In this document: positions 9,301 to 18,460 of the stretch, piece after piece
How the letters are laid out: the number at the start of each line of letters is the position of its first letter
Position numbering within the stretch: position 1 is the stretch's first letter
DNA from: an uncultured Anaerofilum sp.
Lineage (GTDB): Bacteria; Bacillota; Clostridia; Oscillospirales; Ruminococcaceae
Assembly: GCA_944385935.1 (NCBI GenBank)
Contig: CALWZC010000013.1
Coordinates: forward strand, 1 to 64,000
Direction: 5' to 3'
Length of the DNA: 64,000 nt
The notes under the pieces: model-generated
Told to the model about the DNA's origin: nothing
The model's database searches: none
Seen by the model: only the letters and a program-made list of their open reading frames with translations
Position numbers and translations under genes: made by a program

Positions 9301-12300
9301 GCCTTCTTTGCTCCAATAGCCTCCATGTCTACATTCACACACCACATTCCCCACAGAATCATATTGCCATGTAGTACGCTGGTACAACATTTGTCCATTT
9401 TCTTCTGTGGCTGGGGTTAGCAGTTCTCGCACTTCACCAAAGGCAGTATACTTCCGATAGCTGGTTCTGCCTGCTGCATCTGTTTCCTCCACAAGGTTGC
9501 CCATTGTGTCATATTGATAGCAACTTTGGACAGTTCCATCTGGCCCTATGATTTTGGTCAGGCGGTTTTCCTCGTCATATTCGTATATCCAGCCCTCTCC
9601 ATCATCCTTTTCCTTGTGGTAAGATTCTGGTAATATATGGCGGATTCGGTTTCCCTCTCCATCATAAAATATGCGTTCACAACCGCCATCTGGGTGGTGG
9701 ATGCGGATGGGGTTTCCATTACTGTCATACTCATAGATAGTTCCTTCTCCGTCGTCCAAATCCGGGTTGTAGGAATTGGGATGCACCTGTTTTATGATAT
9801 TTCCTTCTCCGTCCCGCATTTGTCGTTGATGGCTGCCATCTGGCTGTTTGGTATCAATGAGGCGGTCTAAAAAATCATATCGGTAGCTATACTCTCCCTT
9901 TTGCTCTTTCCATGCCAAAGGAGAATATTTTGCTAAAAGCCGACCCATACCATCGTATAGCCAACGGCTTTCGTTTCCTTCGCCATCTCGCACCAATGCA
10001 CGCTTGTTTCTTGCATTGTATCCATATTCTACCCGCCCACATTGGTCTTGCTGTGCCATCATTCGACCAGCTTTGTCATATTCAAAGTGACATTCCTCAC
10101 CATCTGCAAACTGGATGGTGGAGGGTTCTGCCAGCCCTTCCTCATACTGGTATCGTGTTCGGTTTCCTGCCCCATCTGTGGTTTCCACAACCCTACCCAT
10201 CCAGTCATACACAGAGGATTTTTCTCGTTGCTCTGTTTCATTTCCTCTTTTTTCAAAAATACAATTATGCTGCTGGTCGTATTGGTAGATGGTTTGGAGG
10301 CCTGCATTATTGCACTGCAAAATCAGATTGTCTGCTTCATCATATTTACTGGTAATTTGCAGCCCACCACAACGAGTTTCTTCTATCACTCTGCCCATGT
10401 GGTCATACTGCCAACTGGTTTTTCGGTTTAGACGGTCTGTTTCACTAATACGATTGCCATTTTCATCATATTTATAAAGGGTTTGGGTTCCATCCTCATA
10501 CCCAATAGATAGAATTTCTCCCCACGGATTATACCTGTAATGGGTTGTCGCCTTATAGATGCTGTCAACAACAGACACCTGACGGCTTTCTGGATGATAT
10601 TCTGCTTGATAGGTATCTCCATTTGCTAAAGTTTGCAACACTACCTTTCCTGTGTCGTCATATTCATTTTCCAGATAGGTCACATTTGCTTGGTCTATGG
10701 CCCTGATAAGATACCCTTGGTCGTCGTAGAAATAGCGAGTAACACCTTCATCCATGTGCACCACATGAGACAATCGTCCATTTTCATAGCGATACTGCAT
10801 AGTTCGGCCGATGTTGTCTTTCATCTGGGTCAGTCTTCCGTTTTGAATGGTAATATCCAGATAATAACCCAATGGGGCGGTGATACGGGTGAGTTTTTCT
10901 TCATCGTACCACAGCCGCAAACTTTGGCCATTTTGGTCTTGCACAGCAACAAGCAACCCCTGAGCGTTATAACAATGGGATTTGTGTTGTTTGTGGTCGT
11001 AAATTTTCCAGCCATCCTCTTGCTTTGTCAATTCTAACCACTGGTGCCCTCTGGTAAGGTTGACTGCTTGGGCTCCATCCCACTGGAACATTGCGGTAAT
11101 GCCAGAATCCAGCATTGCATACAAGCGGTCGTCCCATTTGTACAACCGCCCTTCATAGGTAAATCTCCATCCTTGCCCCAAAAGACCAATATCTTTGTTG
11201 GTAGAATTATACTTGCGCTGTACTAGAATATTTTCCCGAATGTCCGACAGCACAAAATCTGTTGCAGTAATCAAGAAAGCACCTGTAACAACATCAATGG
11301 GCTCTCCAAAGAATTGTCCTAATCCACTTTCAATTAGATTCTGTTGCAAAATTTGCAGAGGGTCAACCTCTCTGCCAGATATTGCATTTACACCAAGGTC
11401 TACTATGGTTCCAAAAGCTGTACCTGCTGCTGTTCCCGCCAGCTTTTCTAGCCATTTATTGTCTATCTTTAGCAATGCTTTTAGCTTTTCTGTTCCATAA
11501 GTGCCCAATGTTCCTTTGGTAAGTCCTGCCAGTGTATCTAAACACATGTTTCCTATATCCACTCTCCCAGTGGCCATATAGTCATTGAATGCACCAAAAA
11601 GCACTGTTCCGCCCATTTGAAAAGCAAAATTAGCCCATTTAGTTTTGGAACAAATTTTAGTCCAAAAATCTCCAACTTTCTTTACTGCACTAGAAAGTTT
11701 TGATAGTTTTCCTGCACTAGAAAATCCCTTTAGTATGGCTTTTCCAGATACTACATCAAATGCAATATCCGAAATCATAGAAACAATATCATAGGCAGCC
11801 TGATTGCCTCCAAACACAGTATCTCGCAAAAAGTTTGCTGGTTGGGAGGCATCCAAAGCATTCATTTTGCTGTATCCATCGAATCCTTCCGCAATGTCCG
11901 CAATAGCAAAAGTTGATTTTACTCCAGCTGCAATTAGAAGTGGGGCTGTAGCACCTCCAGTTGCCACTGTCAATGCTGCCAAACCTACTGTAGTTGCTAG
12001 ACTCAAAACACCATTTATTATTTTTTTCTTGCTTTCCACCTTTTTGGTGACCATATCATCTTCTACCGCTTTATTTTCGGCATCGCGATATTCTTGGTCA
12101 GCAGCTTCCATTTCGCTCAGTAGCTCATCCCCAGAAGGTACAGCCGGAGGGAATGCACTTGCTTGCTGAATAACAAAAGCAGATTTTATGTCTGTTGCTG
12201 TTTCCATTACAATGGAATCTTCCCCAGCATCTCCAATCTGCATGGTAAGTTTTTGTTCACCGCATATCATCAGTTGCTTTGCAGGAGTATTTTTGTTTGA

Positions 12301-13569
12301 CATCATTCCCATCTGAGTTTTAATGGTGATGTTCATTCCTGTCAATGACAAAAATCCACTGCTTTTCATATGTAAAACAGTGGCTCCACTGGAATCTGGT
12401 GCAAATTGAAGGGTTTCGGGGGTCATATCCATGGCACTGCCACTGGGACTAGAAAAGCGTTTATTATTTGGGTTGCTACATGCTCCCGCAGAGGTGGGCT
12501 CTGTCCGAATGGCATGAACAGCAATGGCACTTTGTTCGTCATGATTTGGAAAATAAATGTGTACTTGACTTCCCTCTTCTGGCATACAATAAAAACTGCT
12601 GCTCTCTATGGCATAGGTGAAATATTTTGTTTGTTCTCCAGCTTCATAACTTGGGTCAATGTCAAAATGCACACGTATTCTGTTTCCACTGCGCTCCATA
12701 ACGGTGGCAGGAATGCTCATGCCAAAAATTCTTGGATTCTTTTCTTTTTCTCTACGAATGCCTGCCGACCGTGATAGGTCATAAGAATAAATCAGTTCTC
12801 CTTTGTGGGTATACAGCTTCATCCCTGTAGCTACAACTTCAACACCATTTAGTGTTACTGTTTCCCACATATGTAGAAAATGCTCTACTCTTACCTTCCA
12901 ACAGGATACTTCTTGGGAAAGAATCCCTTCTTTTTCTAAGACGCGTGCATGATACAGCAGGTCTTTTTCCAGTATATAGTTGTGTTTTTCCAACTGGGTT
13001 CTATACTGGATGTGTGGCAACCCAAAATATACTTTGCCACTGGCATCTGTTGCATCTGGAAACAAATAGGAACCAAAATGGCTGGCCAACCGCCGTAAAA
13101 ATACCCAGTCTGTTTCTTCATATTGCAATAAAAATTCTGGGATTTTTTCTCCATTTGTCACTTGGTCTTTGATATCCGCTCCATGATATGTAGACAACAA
13201 TTCTTTGGCTACTTGGGCATAGGTCATTGCCCCATTTTGAAAACTGCGGCTTTTTTCTACCCTATCCCAATCTTTGGTATGGGCAAAAGCCTCAATATGT
13301 AGCCAAAATAGTCCGCCGCTTTTTTCAATGGAGATTGTTTCCACTTTACCTTGAAAAATAAACTGTCCATTGGTTTTTTCCATTTCACAAACAGTTATTG
13401 GCATAGCAGAAGCCATATTGACCAATTGAGAGCCTTGTTCTTCCTCTATTAGGATTTTTAGTATAAGCTTTGCATGTTGATTTAATCCTTGTGTTAGTAC
13501 AAACTCTTCTACGGCCAAAAGCCCAGACATTCCAATTTCAATTTCTAATGCTTTGTACTTTAGTTTCAC
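6385..13569 (-). CDS. VgrG-Rhs fusion: spike protein with YD-repeat cocoon and C-terminal toxin
   Basis: A 2394-residue effector. Residues ~1-300 are a VgrG/gp27-like base (QYEETDWVFLRR near 150), ~300-370 an OB-type domain (YCMPEEGSQVHIYFP), and ~370-450 a short beta-rich spike. A helical linker follows, then a hydrophobic Gly/Ala-rich pair of segments (~515-560) suited to membrane insertion, and the Rhs entry motif GEPIDVVTG near 755. YD repeats run to about 2240, then the core end NLYAYCKNNPVIYYDPSGY, where Rhs proteins self-cleave. The last 137 residues are the toxin (VHGSDPGAPVGSNASNGWVV, NNTHIPI), resembling polymorphic toxin type 30. In Proteobacteria Rhs is usually fused to PAAR; here it carries its own VgrG, so it is probably built into the spike. 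The toxin name is tentative; the architecture is clear. Confidence 0.9.
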   Translation of the reverse strand: MKLKYKALEIEIGMSGLLAVEEFVLTQGLNQHAKLILKILIEEEQGSQLVNMASAMPITVCEMEKTNGQFIFQGKVETISIEKSGGLFWLHIEAFAHTKDWDRVEKSRSFQNGAMTYAQVAKELLSTYHGADIKDQVTNGEKIPEFLLQYEETDWVFLRRLASHFGSYLFPDATDASGKVYFGLPHIQYRTQLEKHNYILEKDLLYHARVLEKEGILSQEVSCWKVRVEHFLHMWETVTLNGVEVVATGMKLYTHKGELIYSYDLSRSAGIRREKEKNPRIFGMSIPATVMERSGNRIRVHFDIDPSYEAGEQTKYFTYAIESSSFYCMPEEGSQVHIYFPNHDEQSAIAVHAIRTEPTSAGACSNPNNKRFSSPSGSAMDMTPETLQFAPDSSGATVLHMKSSGFLSLTGMNITIKTQMGMMSNKNTPAKQLMICGEQKLTMQIGDAGEDSIVMETATDIKSAFVIQQASAFPPAVPSGDELLSEMEAADQEYRDAENKAVEDDMVTKKVESKKKIINGVLSLATTVGLAALTVATGGATAPLLIAAGVKSTFAIADIAEGFDGYSKMNALDASQPANFLRDTVFGGNQAAYDIVSMISDIAFDVVSGKAILKGFSSAGKLSKLSSAVKKVGDFWTKICSKTKWANFAFQMGGTVLFGAFNDYMATGRVDIGNMCLDTLAGLTKGTLGTYGTEKLKALLKIDNKWLEKLAGTAAGTAFGTIVDLGVNAISGREVDPLQILQQNLIESGLGQFFGEPIDVVTGAFLITATDFVLSDIRENILVQRKYNSTNKDIGLLGQGWRFTYEGRLYKWDDRLYAMLDSGITAMFQWDGAQAVNLTRGHQWLELTKQEDGWKIYDHKQHKSHCYNAQGLLVAVQDQNGQSLRLWYDEEKLTRITAPLGYYLDITIQNGRLTQMKDNIGRTMQYRYENGRLSHVVHMDEGVTRYFYDDQGYLIRAIDQANVTYLENEYDDTGKVVLQTLANGDTYQAEYHPESRQVSVVDSIYKATTHYRYNPWGEILSIGYEDGTQTLYKYDENGNRISETDRLNRKTSWQYDHMGRVIEETRCGGLQITSKYDEADNLILQCNNAGLQTIYQYDQQHNCIFEKRGNETEQREKSSVYDWMGRVVETTDGAGNRTRYQYEEGLAEPSTIQFADGEECHFEYDKAGRMMAQQDQCGRVEYGYNARNKRALVRDGEGNESRWLYDGMGRLLAKYSPLAWKEQKGEYSYRYDFLDRLIDTKQPDGSHQRQMRDGEGNIIKQVHPNSYNPDLDDGEGTIYEYDSNGNPIRIHHPDGGCERIFYDGEGNRIRHILPESYHKEKDDGEGWIYEYDEENRLTKIIGPDGTVQSCYQYDTMGNLVEETDAAGRTSYRKYTAFGEVRELLTPATEENGQMLYQRTTWQYDSVGNVVCECRHGGYWSKEGRLEKEEGADLKLQFYYDKRNRRIRVEDGLGAVNRFRYDVQGKLVYEEKRISEQVSQIVRYGYDRAGRLIEKKEELNSGLVPQGKEEKYAITRYCYDENGNQTEVITPEGYRIVRKYDLCDRIVEETTIDKANGIHRKVQVCYDLAGNITKVVRQGKGQAPWQVSYGYDLKDRITHVKDCMGPVFGYEYNKNDWLKEAILPQPEQEMAYKNRDTYQYDPYGRMLSREDGAGNLQEQRAYTKDGKLLHEKRADGNIVEYSYGANALEKELHTARSKQAKQPAQQYRYDSRGRIIGVINGNGVETGYSLDTWGRIGEVNNPDGGKEQYSYDYAGNITSTKDANGGVITYRYNSMGKVCEIIDQEGASETFRYDREGRMILHTDRNGNQVRTQYNVDGNPVREIAINSSGEQAVTRSWEYDTAGNVKKAICGGLCYSYQYRADGKLLKKSSGGKTLISCTYFADGSLESLTDVSGKTVYYGYDWRGKLSSVRDEEGKELASYTHTAGGKLKEIYHGNGTHTSYEYDTEDNVIRLQLEGKDGQTISDFQYCYNGNGNRTVKSGSRMEGEGLRQSIIHYSYDTMGRLLQEEKNGQTTGYVYDLCGNRLKKLDKKGKEEYTYNEKNQLVSWKSARGYTTYQYDQQGNLLQATGTEGNTFYSYNAFNQQTAVVMANGDRLESRYDPEKLRAQTKENGKIINFLYHHGELIAELNDQGEPQGRYILGYGVAAGWRKGKEGYNPYHLDEQNSTMYITGEKGAIQNSYHYDAFGAVEERQQGIENRILYTGQQYDQITGQYYLRARYYNPVLGRFLQEDVYRGDGLNLYAYCKNNPVIYYDPSGYNDKQNCGCTKDGDSGTKIGDFTNLEGSTVDDILDRIPDDAIMRELHPVEGGATEGFEFKWVQDGKTYRVRVHGSDPGAPVGSNASNGWVVRIQRGKQYYDPTINDFQPARYTNPQGDFFDEIIMNNTHIPIKDPYKL

Positions 13570-13586
13570 ACCCCTGCCCCCTTTGG

Positions 13587-14096
13587 TTATTCTCCTCCAC
13601 CTTGTGTTTGACCAGAGGTGATAATTTCAATTTCACCTCCATAGATACACCTTAGCTTTGCGCCTCCCAATAAAGGTTGTTGCCCATCGGTTTCCACACT
13701 GTCTTTTCCATTATCCCATTTTGTTCCTACTGGAATATTGGGCACACACTCTCCAACAACCCTTGGAACACCTTCTTGCGCCTGCTGCGTTTCTACTTCT
13801 TTTTTATTTCCTGTAAACCATTTTAGGACGGAATCTAAAAAGGTATCTGGACACCTTTCTTCTACTGCTCTTTGTATGCTCTCTGCTTGAGCTTTGGTAG
13901 CTGGGTTTTCCATACTGTAACATCCTCCAAAACAACGGACATTGACCCCTGGGACACTATCATTTACTGTCATTTGTGGCTGTTGACGAAGAAATACACC
14001 ATGGGTATTGTCTAGCACAAGGTATGTTTCTCTCATTCCCATACTGCAACGTATGGTGGCTGTATGCACTACATATGTTTCATTTAACTCTGCCAT
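13587..14096 (-). CDS. PAAR-like spike tip protein (DUF4280)
   Basis: A 169-residue protein with the DUF4280 pattern: an early CSMG, LVLDNTHGV, PQMTVNDSVPGVNVRCFGGC, and a second half with VPRVVGECVPNIPVGTKW and LLGGAKLRCIYGGEIEI. DUF4280 proteins are regarded as PAAR-like caps that sharpen the VgrG spike and carry effectors. Conserved Cys residues may bind a metal. The middle (~85-115) is a variable linker. The gene starts at ATG directly after the TAA of the previous gene (no gap) and lies 17 bases before the VgrG-Rhs gene, fitting assembly of tip and Rhs spike together. Confidence 0.85.
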   Translation of the reverse strand: MAELNETYVVHTATIRCSMGMRETYLVLDNTHGVFLRQQPQMTVNDSVPGVNVRCFGGCYSMENPATKAQAESIQRAVEERCPDTFLDSVLKWFTGNKKEVETQQAQEGVPRVVGECVPNIPVGTKWDNGKDSVETDGQQPLLGGAKLRCIYGGEIEIITSGQTQGGGE

Positions 14097-14618
14097 TTAG
14101 TGCACCTCCACTTCTTTAAAAATAATTCCCACCGAGTTTCTGCGCAAAAGGCTTTCCACAATTTCTAGGCTTACAAAAGGATTCCGAAACCTTTGTGTGT
14201 CCAAAGCAAAAATTTTATGCTCTCCGATTTTCTTGCTATCCAATACCAATCTTTTCACACTGCCGTTGGGATAGTATTCTGTTTGGTTAGACAACATATC
14301 TTTTTCATCCAATAAAAGTGTATGGTATAAAAAGATAGTTCCTTTTTGTTTGTCTACCAGTGAAACCGAACGAAAAACCATATCATCCTCGTAAATATCC
14401 AACACTTTTTTAACTGTATCAGAAACTAAAGCAATAGGGCTTTGGATGAAATCTGGCAATGTTTCTCCAGTTTTTTCCGCAAGATAAAGGGTGGTTGTTG
14501 GATTTATAATTGCTGCATCTTTTTTTAGAAAAATATGTCTTGGGCCGCAAATATCAAAATCTCTCAATTTCGCCATATCTGGCAATAGCTTATCCTGTTC
14601 CATCGTAAAAAATCTCAT
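14097..14618 (-). CDS. Imm11/DUF1629-like accessory protein
   Basis: A 173-residue soluble protein. I start it at ATG 14618, which overlaps the previous stop as ATGA and has GGGGA upstream; a GTG two codons earlier is possible. The middle (ETLPDFIQSPIALVSDTVKK, then a Tyr-rich strand) matches the plan of Imm11/DUF1629 domains: PDF, then a 'VSD' helix, then hydrophobic strands. Such domains occur as immunity proteins and as accessory proteins of secreted effectors. Sitting between spike and PAAR genes, not behind a toxin end, it is more likely a loading adaptor than an immunity protein, but this is inference. Confidence 0.5.
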   Translation of the reverse strand: MRFFTMEQDKLLPDMAKLRDFDICGPRHIFLKKDAAIINPTTTLYLAEKTGETLPDFIQSPIALVSDTVKKVLDIYEDDMVFRSVSLVDKQKGTIFLYHTLLLDEKDMLSNQTEYYPNGSVKRLVLDSKKIGEHKIFALDTQRFRNPFVSLEIVESLLRRNSVGIIFKEVEVH

Positions 14619-15586
14619 TGCCACTGTCCCCTATCCACCAAAATAACCTGTAGCTGTTCTGGTTCTAAATGAATAAAGGGCAACTCATTCTCCATAAAAA
14701 CAGAATGAAGCATATCTGCCCCTTTAAATGTATTTTCTTCCCAACTACATCCAGAAAACTCCCCTTGATGTATTGTTGCATTGCAAAAACTACAATGTCT
14801 AATCTGGCAATTTTTAAACCTTGCACCAGTCAAAATAGCATTATCAAAGGATATATTTTCTAGCACACATTCTTCAAATTGCACAAAATACAACTGCTTT
14901 CCTTTACAATCAGAATGTTTCAATTCTGCTTGATACCAAAAACTTTCTACCATACTTGTTTCATCGTTTTTGGTTTGTCGCAACGCTCGCTCCCAGTCCA
15001 GTTGTTCTTTTTTCTCCCGATTTACATAGGCAATTCGCTCTGTTTTATCTCGATATTCTCCCCAAAATATTCCCCATGTGTTCCATTTGTCCATCTCTAT
15101 AAAATCTGGATTTTCCTCAATATCCCGAAACATAAACCGCAACAATTGTGCCAGCATAGAATTGCATTCCATAATGGCCGCTGCAAGCTGGTGTTCCACA
15201 TCGTATCTATTGACCCTGCCCAAATACTTGCGGCTACTTTCTATCAACGTTTGACGAACATTTCCCCACATTGAAAACAGAAAATTCAAATCAAATTCTA
15301 CTTCTGCTGGCTCTGTATCCAGATACCATCGAGCATCCATCCCTTGGGCTAATACTTGATATATATTTTTTTCCAAACCCACACGAAGCAAAGAAAAATG
15401 AATAAACATAATTTTTTCCTTTTGCAGGCGAACCATTTCCAACCGTAGTTTGTGGATAACATCACACAATACTTGTGAGAGTTCTTCTGCTTTTGCTTGG
15501 GCATTTTGATAAAAATTTTGTTTTGCTTCTGTTAGAACAGGCTTTATTTCTTCTACAAAAGATTCCATTGCTTCTTGTTTTGTCAT
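14615..15586 (-). CDS. Pentapeptide-repeat protein, possible effector-loading adaptor
   Basis: A 323-residue protein starting at ATG 15586 with AGGAGGGCGG upstream. Residues ~1-215 are helical and rich in charged residues. Residues ~225-300 are pentapeptide repeats (FDNAILTGARFKNC, CSFCNATIHQGEF, NTFKGADMLHSVF), which form a square beta-helix. It has no signal peptide or membrane segment. Pentapeptide domains joined to another domain act as T6SS adaptors (with DUF2169) in some Proteobacteria, so its place between VgrG and PAAR-like genes suggests a similar part. A DNA-mimic or effector role cannot be excluded. Confidence 0.55.
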   Translation of the reverse strand: MTKQEAMESFVEEIKPVLTEAKQNFYQNAQAKAEELSQVLCDVIHKLRLEMVRLQKEKIMFIHFSLLRVGLEKNIYQVLAQGMDARWYLDTEPAEVEFDLNFLFSMWGNVRQTLIESSRKYLGRVNRYDVEHQLAAAIMECNSMLAQLLRFMFRDIEENPDFIEMDKWNTWGIFWGEYRDKTERIAYVNREKKEQLDWERALRQTKNDETSMVESFWYQAELKHSDCKGKQLYFVQFEECVLENISFDNAILTGARFKNCQIRHCSFCNATIHQGEFSGCSWEENTFKGADMLHSVFMENELPFIHLEPEQLQVILVDRGQWQ

Positions 15587-15597
15587 ACTCCGCCCTC

Positions 15598-17001
15598 CTA
15601 ATCTATCTTTACCTCGGTTCCTTGCACAAGCAAATTTCCATTCTGCTGCATCTGCAAACATCCGCCCATAGCACATGCCACAACGGCTGTATCTTGTGCC
15701 AAAAACTCCATCTCTGTTTCAGCTACCAATTCCACTGTATCAGATGCCTGAATCAACAAAGTGTCTTGTGCATATAGGGAGATATCTCCACTATTTCCAA
15801 TGGTCACGCTGGCAGCTCCTCCTTTACAAGCAAGCATTATTCCATCTGCACCCATCCGAATCTCTTGCCCAGAAGGATTGCTCAGATATTTTGTAGAAGG
15901 ATTCACCATTCTATCTGGGGCAGAGCTGTTTTCTTGCTCATAGGCACTGATTGCACTAATTGCCACAGCATCTTTTGTGTGTTTTGTGGGAAAGTACACC
16001 CGAACTTTGTCGCCCTGTTCTGGCATGTAATACCATCCACTTCCATCTTTGGATGCAGATAATGTAGAGAAAGGAAACCAATAGACATCATTGCTATTTG
16101 CACCATCTATGGCTAAATGCACACGAATTTGAATTCCAGATATTTGGGTAACAGTTCCTTCCAATGCCGCCCCGATTAGATGCACGGGATATTCTGCTTT
16201 TGCAAGGATTCCTTCTTTTTGTTGTAGAACACAAGTTGTTTCTATTCTTCCTTGCAACAGTTGGAAACCATGTTCCTTTACACAAAGTTTTTGACTATAT
16301 TCTTCCATTTGAGCAAAAAGCTCAACAAACTCTTGTGTATTTCCCTCCACAAGAAAAAAATGTTCATCTTTTACCTGTTCCCCTAACTGTTTCCAGTAAT
16401 AATAACTTCCCAATTCTTTGCGAAATGCTACTTGTTCAAAGTTCTGTTCTATACAAGGAAAGGAGGGTACTCCTGCATATAATTTTAGAGTCGAGGAACT
16501 GCATAAACAGGTTAGGGGTGCTTTTACAAGAGAAACCATTCTCTTTAAAAATTGCCAGTCTGTTTCTTGATATTGCACAGCCATGGAACCAATGGGGATG
16601 TCTGGAAATGCAATTAAAATATCGCTTTGCGAATACTCTTGCAAAATTACCTTTGTCAATTCTCCATAGGTCATTGCAGTATTTTGAAAAGAACGGCATC
16701 GTTTCTCTTGGTCCATTAAAATGCTTCGTGTATAGGCTGTTACTTCCACCCAGCTTGTTTGTCCTTTTCCAGTTACTAAAAATTGAGTAATAACCCCTGA
16801 AAAGAGAATTTTGTCTTTTGCTCGAATGGTAAGAGGCGAATATTGTGGCAGACCATACAGAAGGGCTTCTCCATCTTGGGCCTTCACATACCCTTTGAGT
16901 TGAACAAAACCATGTTCTCCCGCTTTTTCTGAAAATTTTATGTATTCCACCTGTTCCATGGGAATACCTTCTATTGCAATTTGGTCTGCTGTATATGCCA
17001 T
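15598..17001 (-). CDS. VgrG-like spike protein B
   Basis: A 467-residue protein with the same plan as the N-terminus of the VgrG-Rhs fusion. A gp27-like base has FQNTAMTYGEL and QYQETDWQFLKR (~150). An OB-like domain follows with GSGWYYMPEQGDKVRVYFP (~325), and then repetitive short beta strands (ISLYAQDTLLIQASDTVEL) typical of the gp5 beta-helix spike. VgrG forms the trimeric puncturing spike on top of the Hcp tube. It is 12 bases from the next gene and 16 from VgrG-like A. It has no effector extension. Confidence 0.85.
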   Translation of the reverse strand: MAYTADQIAIEGIPMEQVEYIKFSEKAGEHGFVQLKGYVKAQDGEALLYGLPQYSPLTIRAKDKILFSGVITQFLVTGKGQTSWVEVTAYTRSILMDQEKRCRSFQNTAMTYGELTKVILQEYSQSDILIAFPDIPIGSMAVQYQETDWQFLKRMVSLVKAPLTCLCSSSTLKLYAGVPSFPCIEQNFEQVAFRKELGSYYYWKQLGEQVKDEHFFLVEGNTQEFVELFAQMEEYSQKLCVKEHGFQLLQGRIETTCVLQQKEGILAKAEYPVHLIGAALEGTVTQISGIQIRVHLAIDGANSNDVYWFPFSTLSASKDGSGWYYMPEQGDKVRVYFPTKHTKDAVAISAISAYEQENSSAPDRMVNPSTKYLSNPSGQEIRMGADGIMLACKGGAASVTIGNSGDISLYAQDTLLIQASDTVELVAETEMEFLAQDTAVVACAMGGCLQMQQNGNLLVQGTEVKID

Positions 17002-17017
17002 TTTTATGCCTCCTGAA

Positions 17018-18460
17018 TCAGTTTTCTTGAATTAGTACTCCATGCAATGCTATCTTTCCCTTTTTCAATTCCACATCTGCACCCTGCTGATTGGCCACCC
17101 GAATCGCCGTTTGAGATTTCATGCTAACCTCATTTGCTGCCACAATATGAATTGCATTTCCCGCTGCTATGGAAATATCTTTCACCGCATCCAAAACAAC
17201 TTGTCCGCTTTTATTTAACAGAATACTTCCTTGCTTATTTCCTGCTGCAATTACCACACCTTCTTGTGTAAATTTCACCTGATTTCCTTGGGCTGTTTCA
17301 ATATTGCGTACATTTGGGTTTCCCATAGGGTCGTCTGGATTTCCTTCTTGGGGCTTATGTGCTTTTATATTTGTTACAACATAGGCTTCCTTTTCATCTG
17401 CTACCGGAAAATATACCCGCACACTTTCCCCTACTTCAGGCATACAGTACCAACCGCTTCCATCAGAAGAAGATGCCACTGTGGAATAGGGAAACCAGTA
17501 GCAGTTTTCATCATTGCTACTACCACTGTCAATTTCCATCTTCACCTGTACTCTATCCCTTTTGGAGGCTGTAATTTTTCCATCAATGGATATTCCTGTT
17601 AGTCTTGAATTTAAATAGGGTATAATCTGCAATCCCGCTTTTTTGCGCAAAAAATACGTGTTTAGTAAAAGACCTTCTTTCAGATGTCTTTCCACACCTT
17701 GGACATACCATAGGCTACCTTTGTACGAAACTTCGTTGCCAAGAGAAGCAATATCATAGGTTGTCACTTGATATTGCACATTTTCTGTTTCCAAAACATT
17801 TCCAGTTCCATTCTTTTTATGCCGATTCAACTGTTCATAATCTTGTAAAAGGCTGTAAGGTAGTTTATCCCAATGGATGTTTTCTGTGTCCGGAAATTCT
17901 CCTGCTAATAGGTGGATGGAATCGAACTCTGGATTTGGATAAAGCGGCTGATGGTATCGGGAGAAAAACCGATTTAAAAATTCCCAGTCTGTTTCCTCAT
18001 ACTGCACAATAATCTGATTGATTGGCAACTCTGGAAGATTTAACTTATAGTCTGCCTCTGGGTAAGACTCCATCACCTCTGCCATAATTTGATGTGGTGT
18101 GATATTAGGATTTTGAAACATTCTATTTTTTCTTTCTATATCCATTAAATGCGTTGCATCCCAAGCTTCCAGATATAGCACCGCATCTTTTCCATCTTTG
18201 CTGATAAAGATTTTGTCAATCACCCCATAAAACAAAGGAACTTCTTTCTTGTCCATTTGATACATCAATGTTAGAGTTTTGGAAATGTTTTGAAATTCAT
18301 TTTCCTGCTGTTCCCCATCTAATAGGGCTTCTAAATATAAGCTGGCATGGCTGCCCGGCTTTTGTAGAATATCCAGTTTACGGATATACAAAACATCAAT
18401 GGACTGTAAAAACAAATCCTTGTATGTAATACCATTCCATTCTGCGGTATTATTTTCCAT
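17018..18460 (-). CDS. VgrG-like spike protein A
   Basis: A 480-residue protein with a gp27-like base (QYEETDWEFLNRFFSRY near 150), an OB domain (GSGWYCMPEVGESVRVYFP near 335), and a C-terminal beta-helix rich in Gly/Val/Ala (SILLNKSGQVVLDAVKDISI). The ATG overlaps the preceding gene by 11 bases. It is clearly paralogous to VgrG-like B and to the Rhs N-terminus, but the three are well diverged from each other. That suggests different positions or different cargo in one particle, not simple duplication. Confidence 0.85.
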   Translation of the reverse strand: MENNTAEWNGITYKDLFLQSIDVLYIRKLDILQKPGSHASLYLEALLDGEQQENEFQNISKTLTLMYQMDKKEVPLFYGVIDKIFISKDGKDAVLYLEAWDATHLMDIERKNRMFQNPNITPHQIMAEVMESYPEADYKLNLPELPINQIIVQYEETDWEFLNRFFSRYHQPLYPNPEFDSIHLLAGEFPDTENIHWDKLPYSLLQDYEQLNRHKKNGTGNVLETENVQYQVTTYDIASLGNEVSYKGSLWYVQGVERHLKEGLLLNTYFLRKKAGLQIIPYLNSRLTGISIDGKITASKRDRVQVKMEIDSGSSNDENCYWFPYSTVASSSDGSGWYCMPEVGESVRVYFPVADEKEAYVVTNIKAHKPQEGNPDDPMGNPNVRNIETAQGNQVKFTQEGVVIAAGNKQGSILLNKSGQVVLDAVKDISIAAGNAIHIVAANEVSMKSQTAIRVANQQGADVELKKGKIALHGVLIQEN

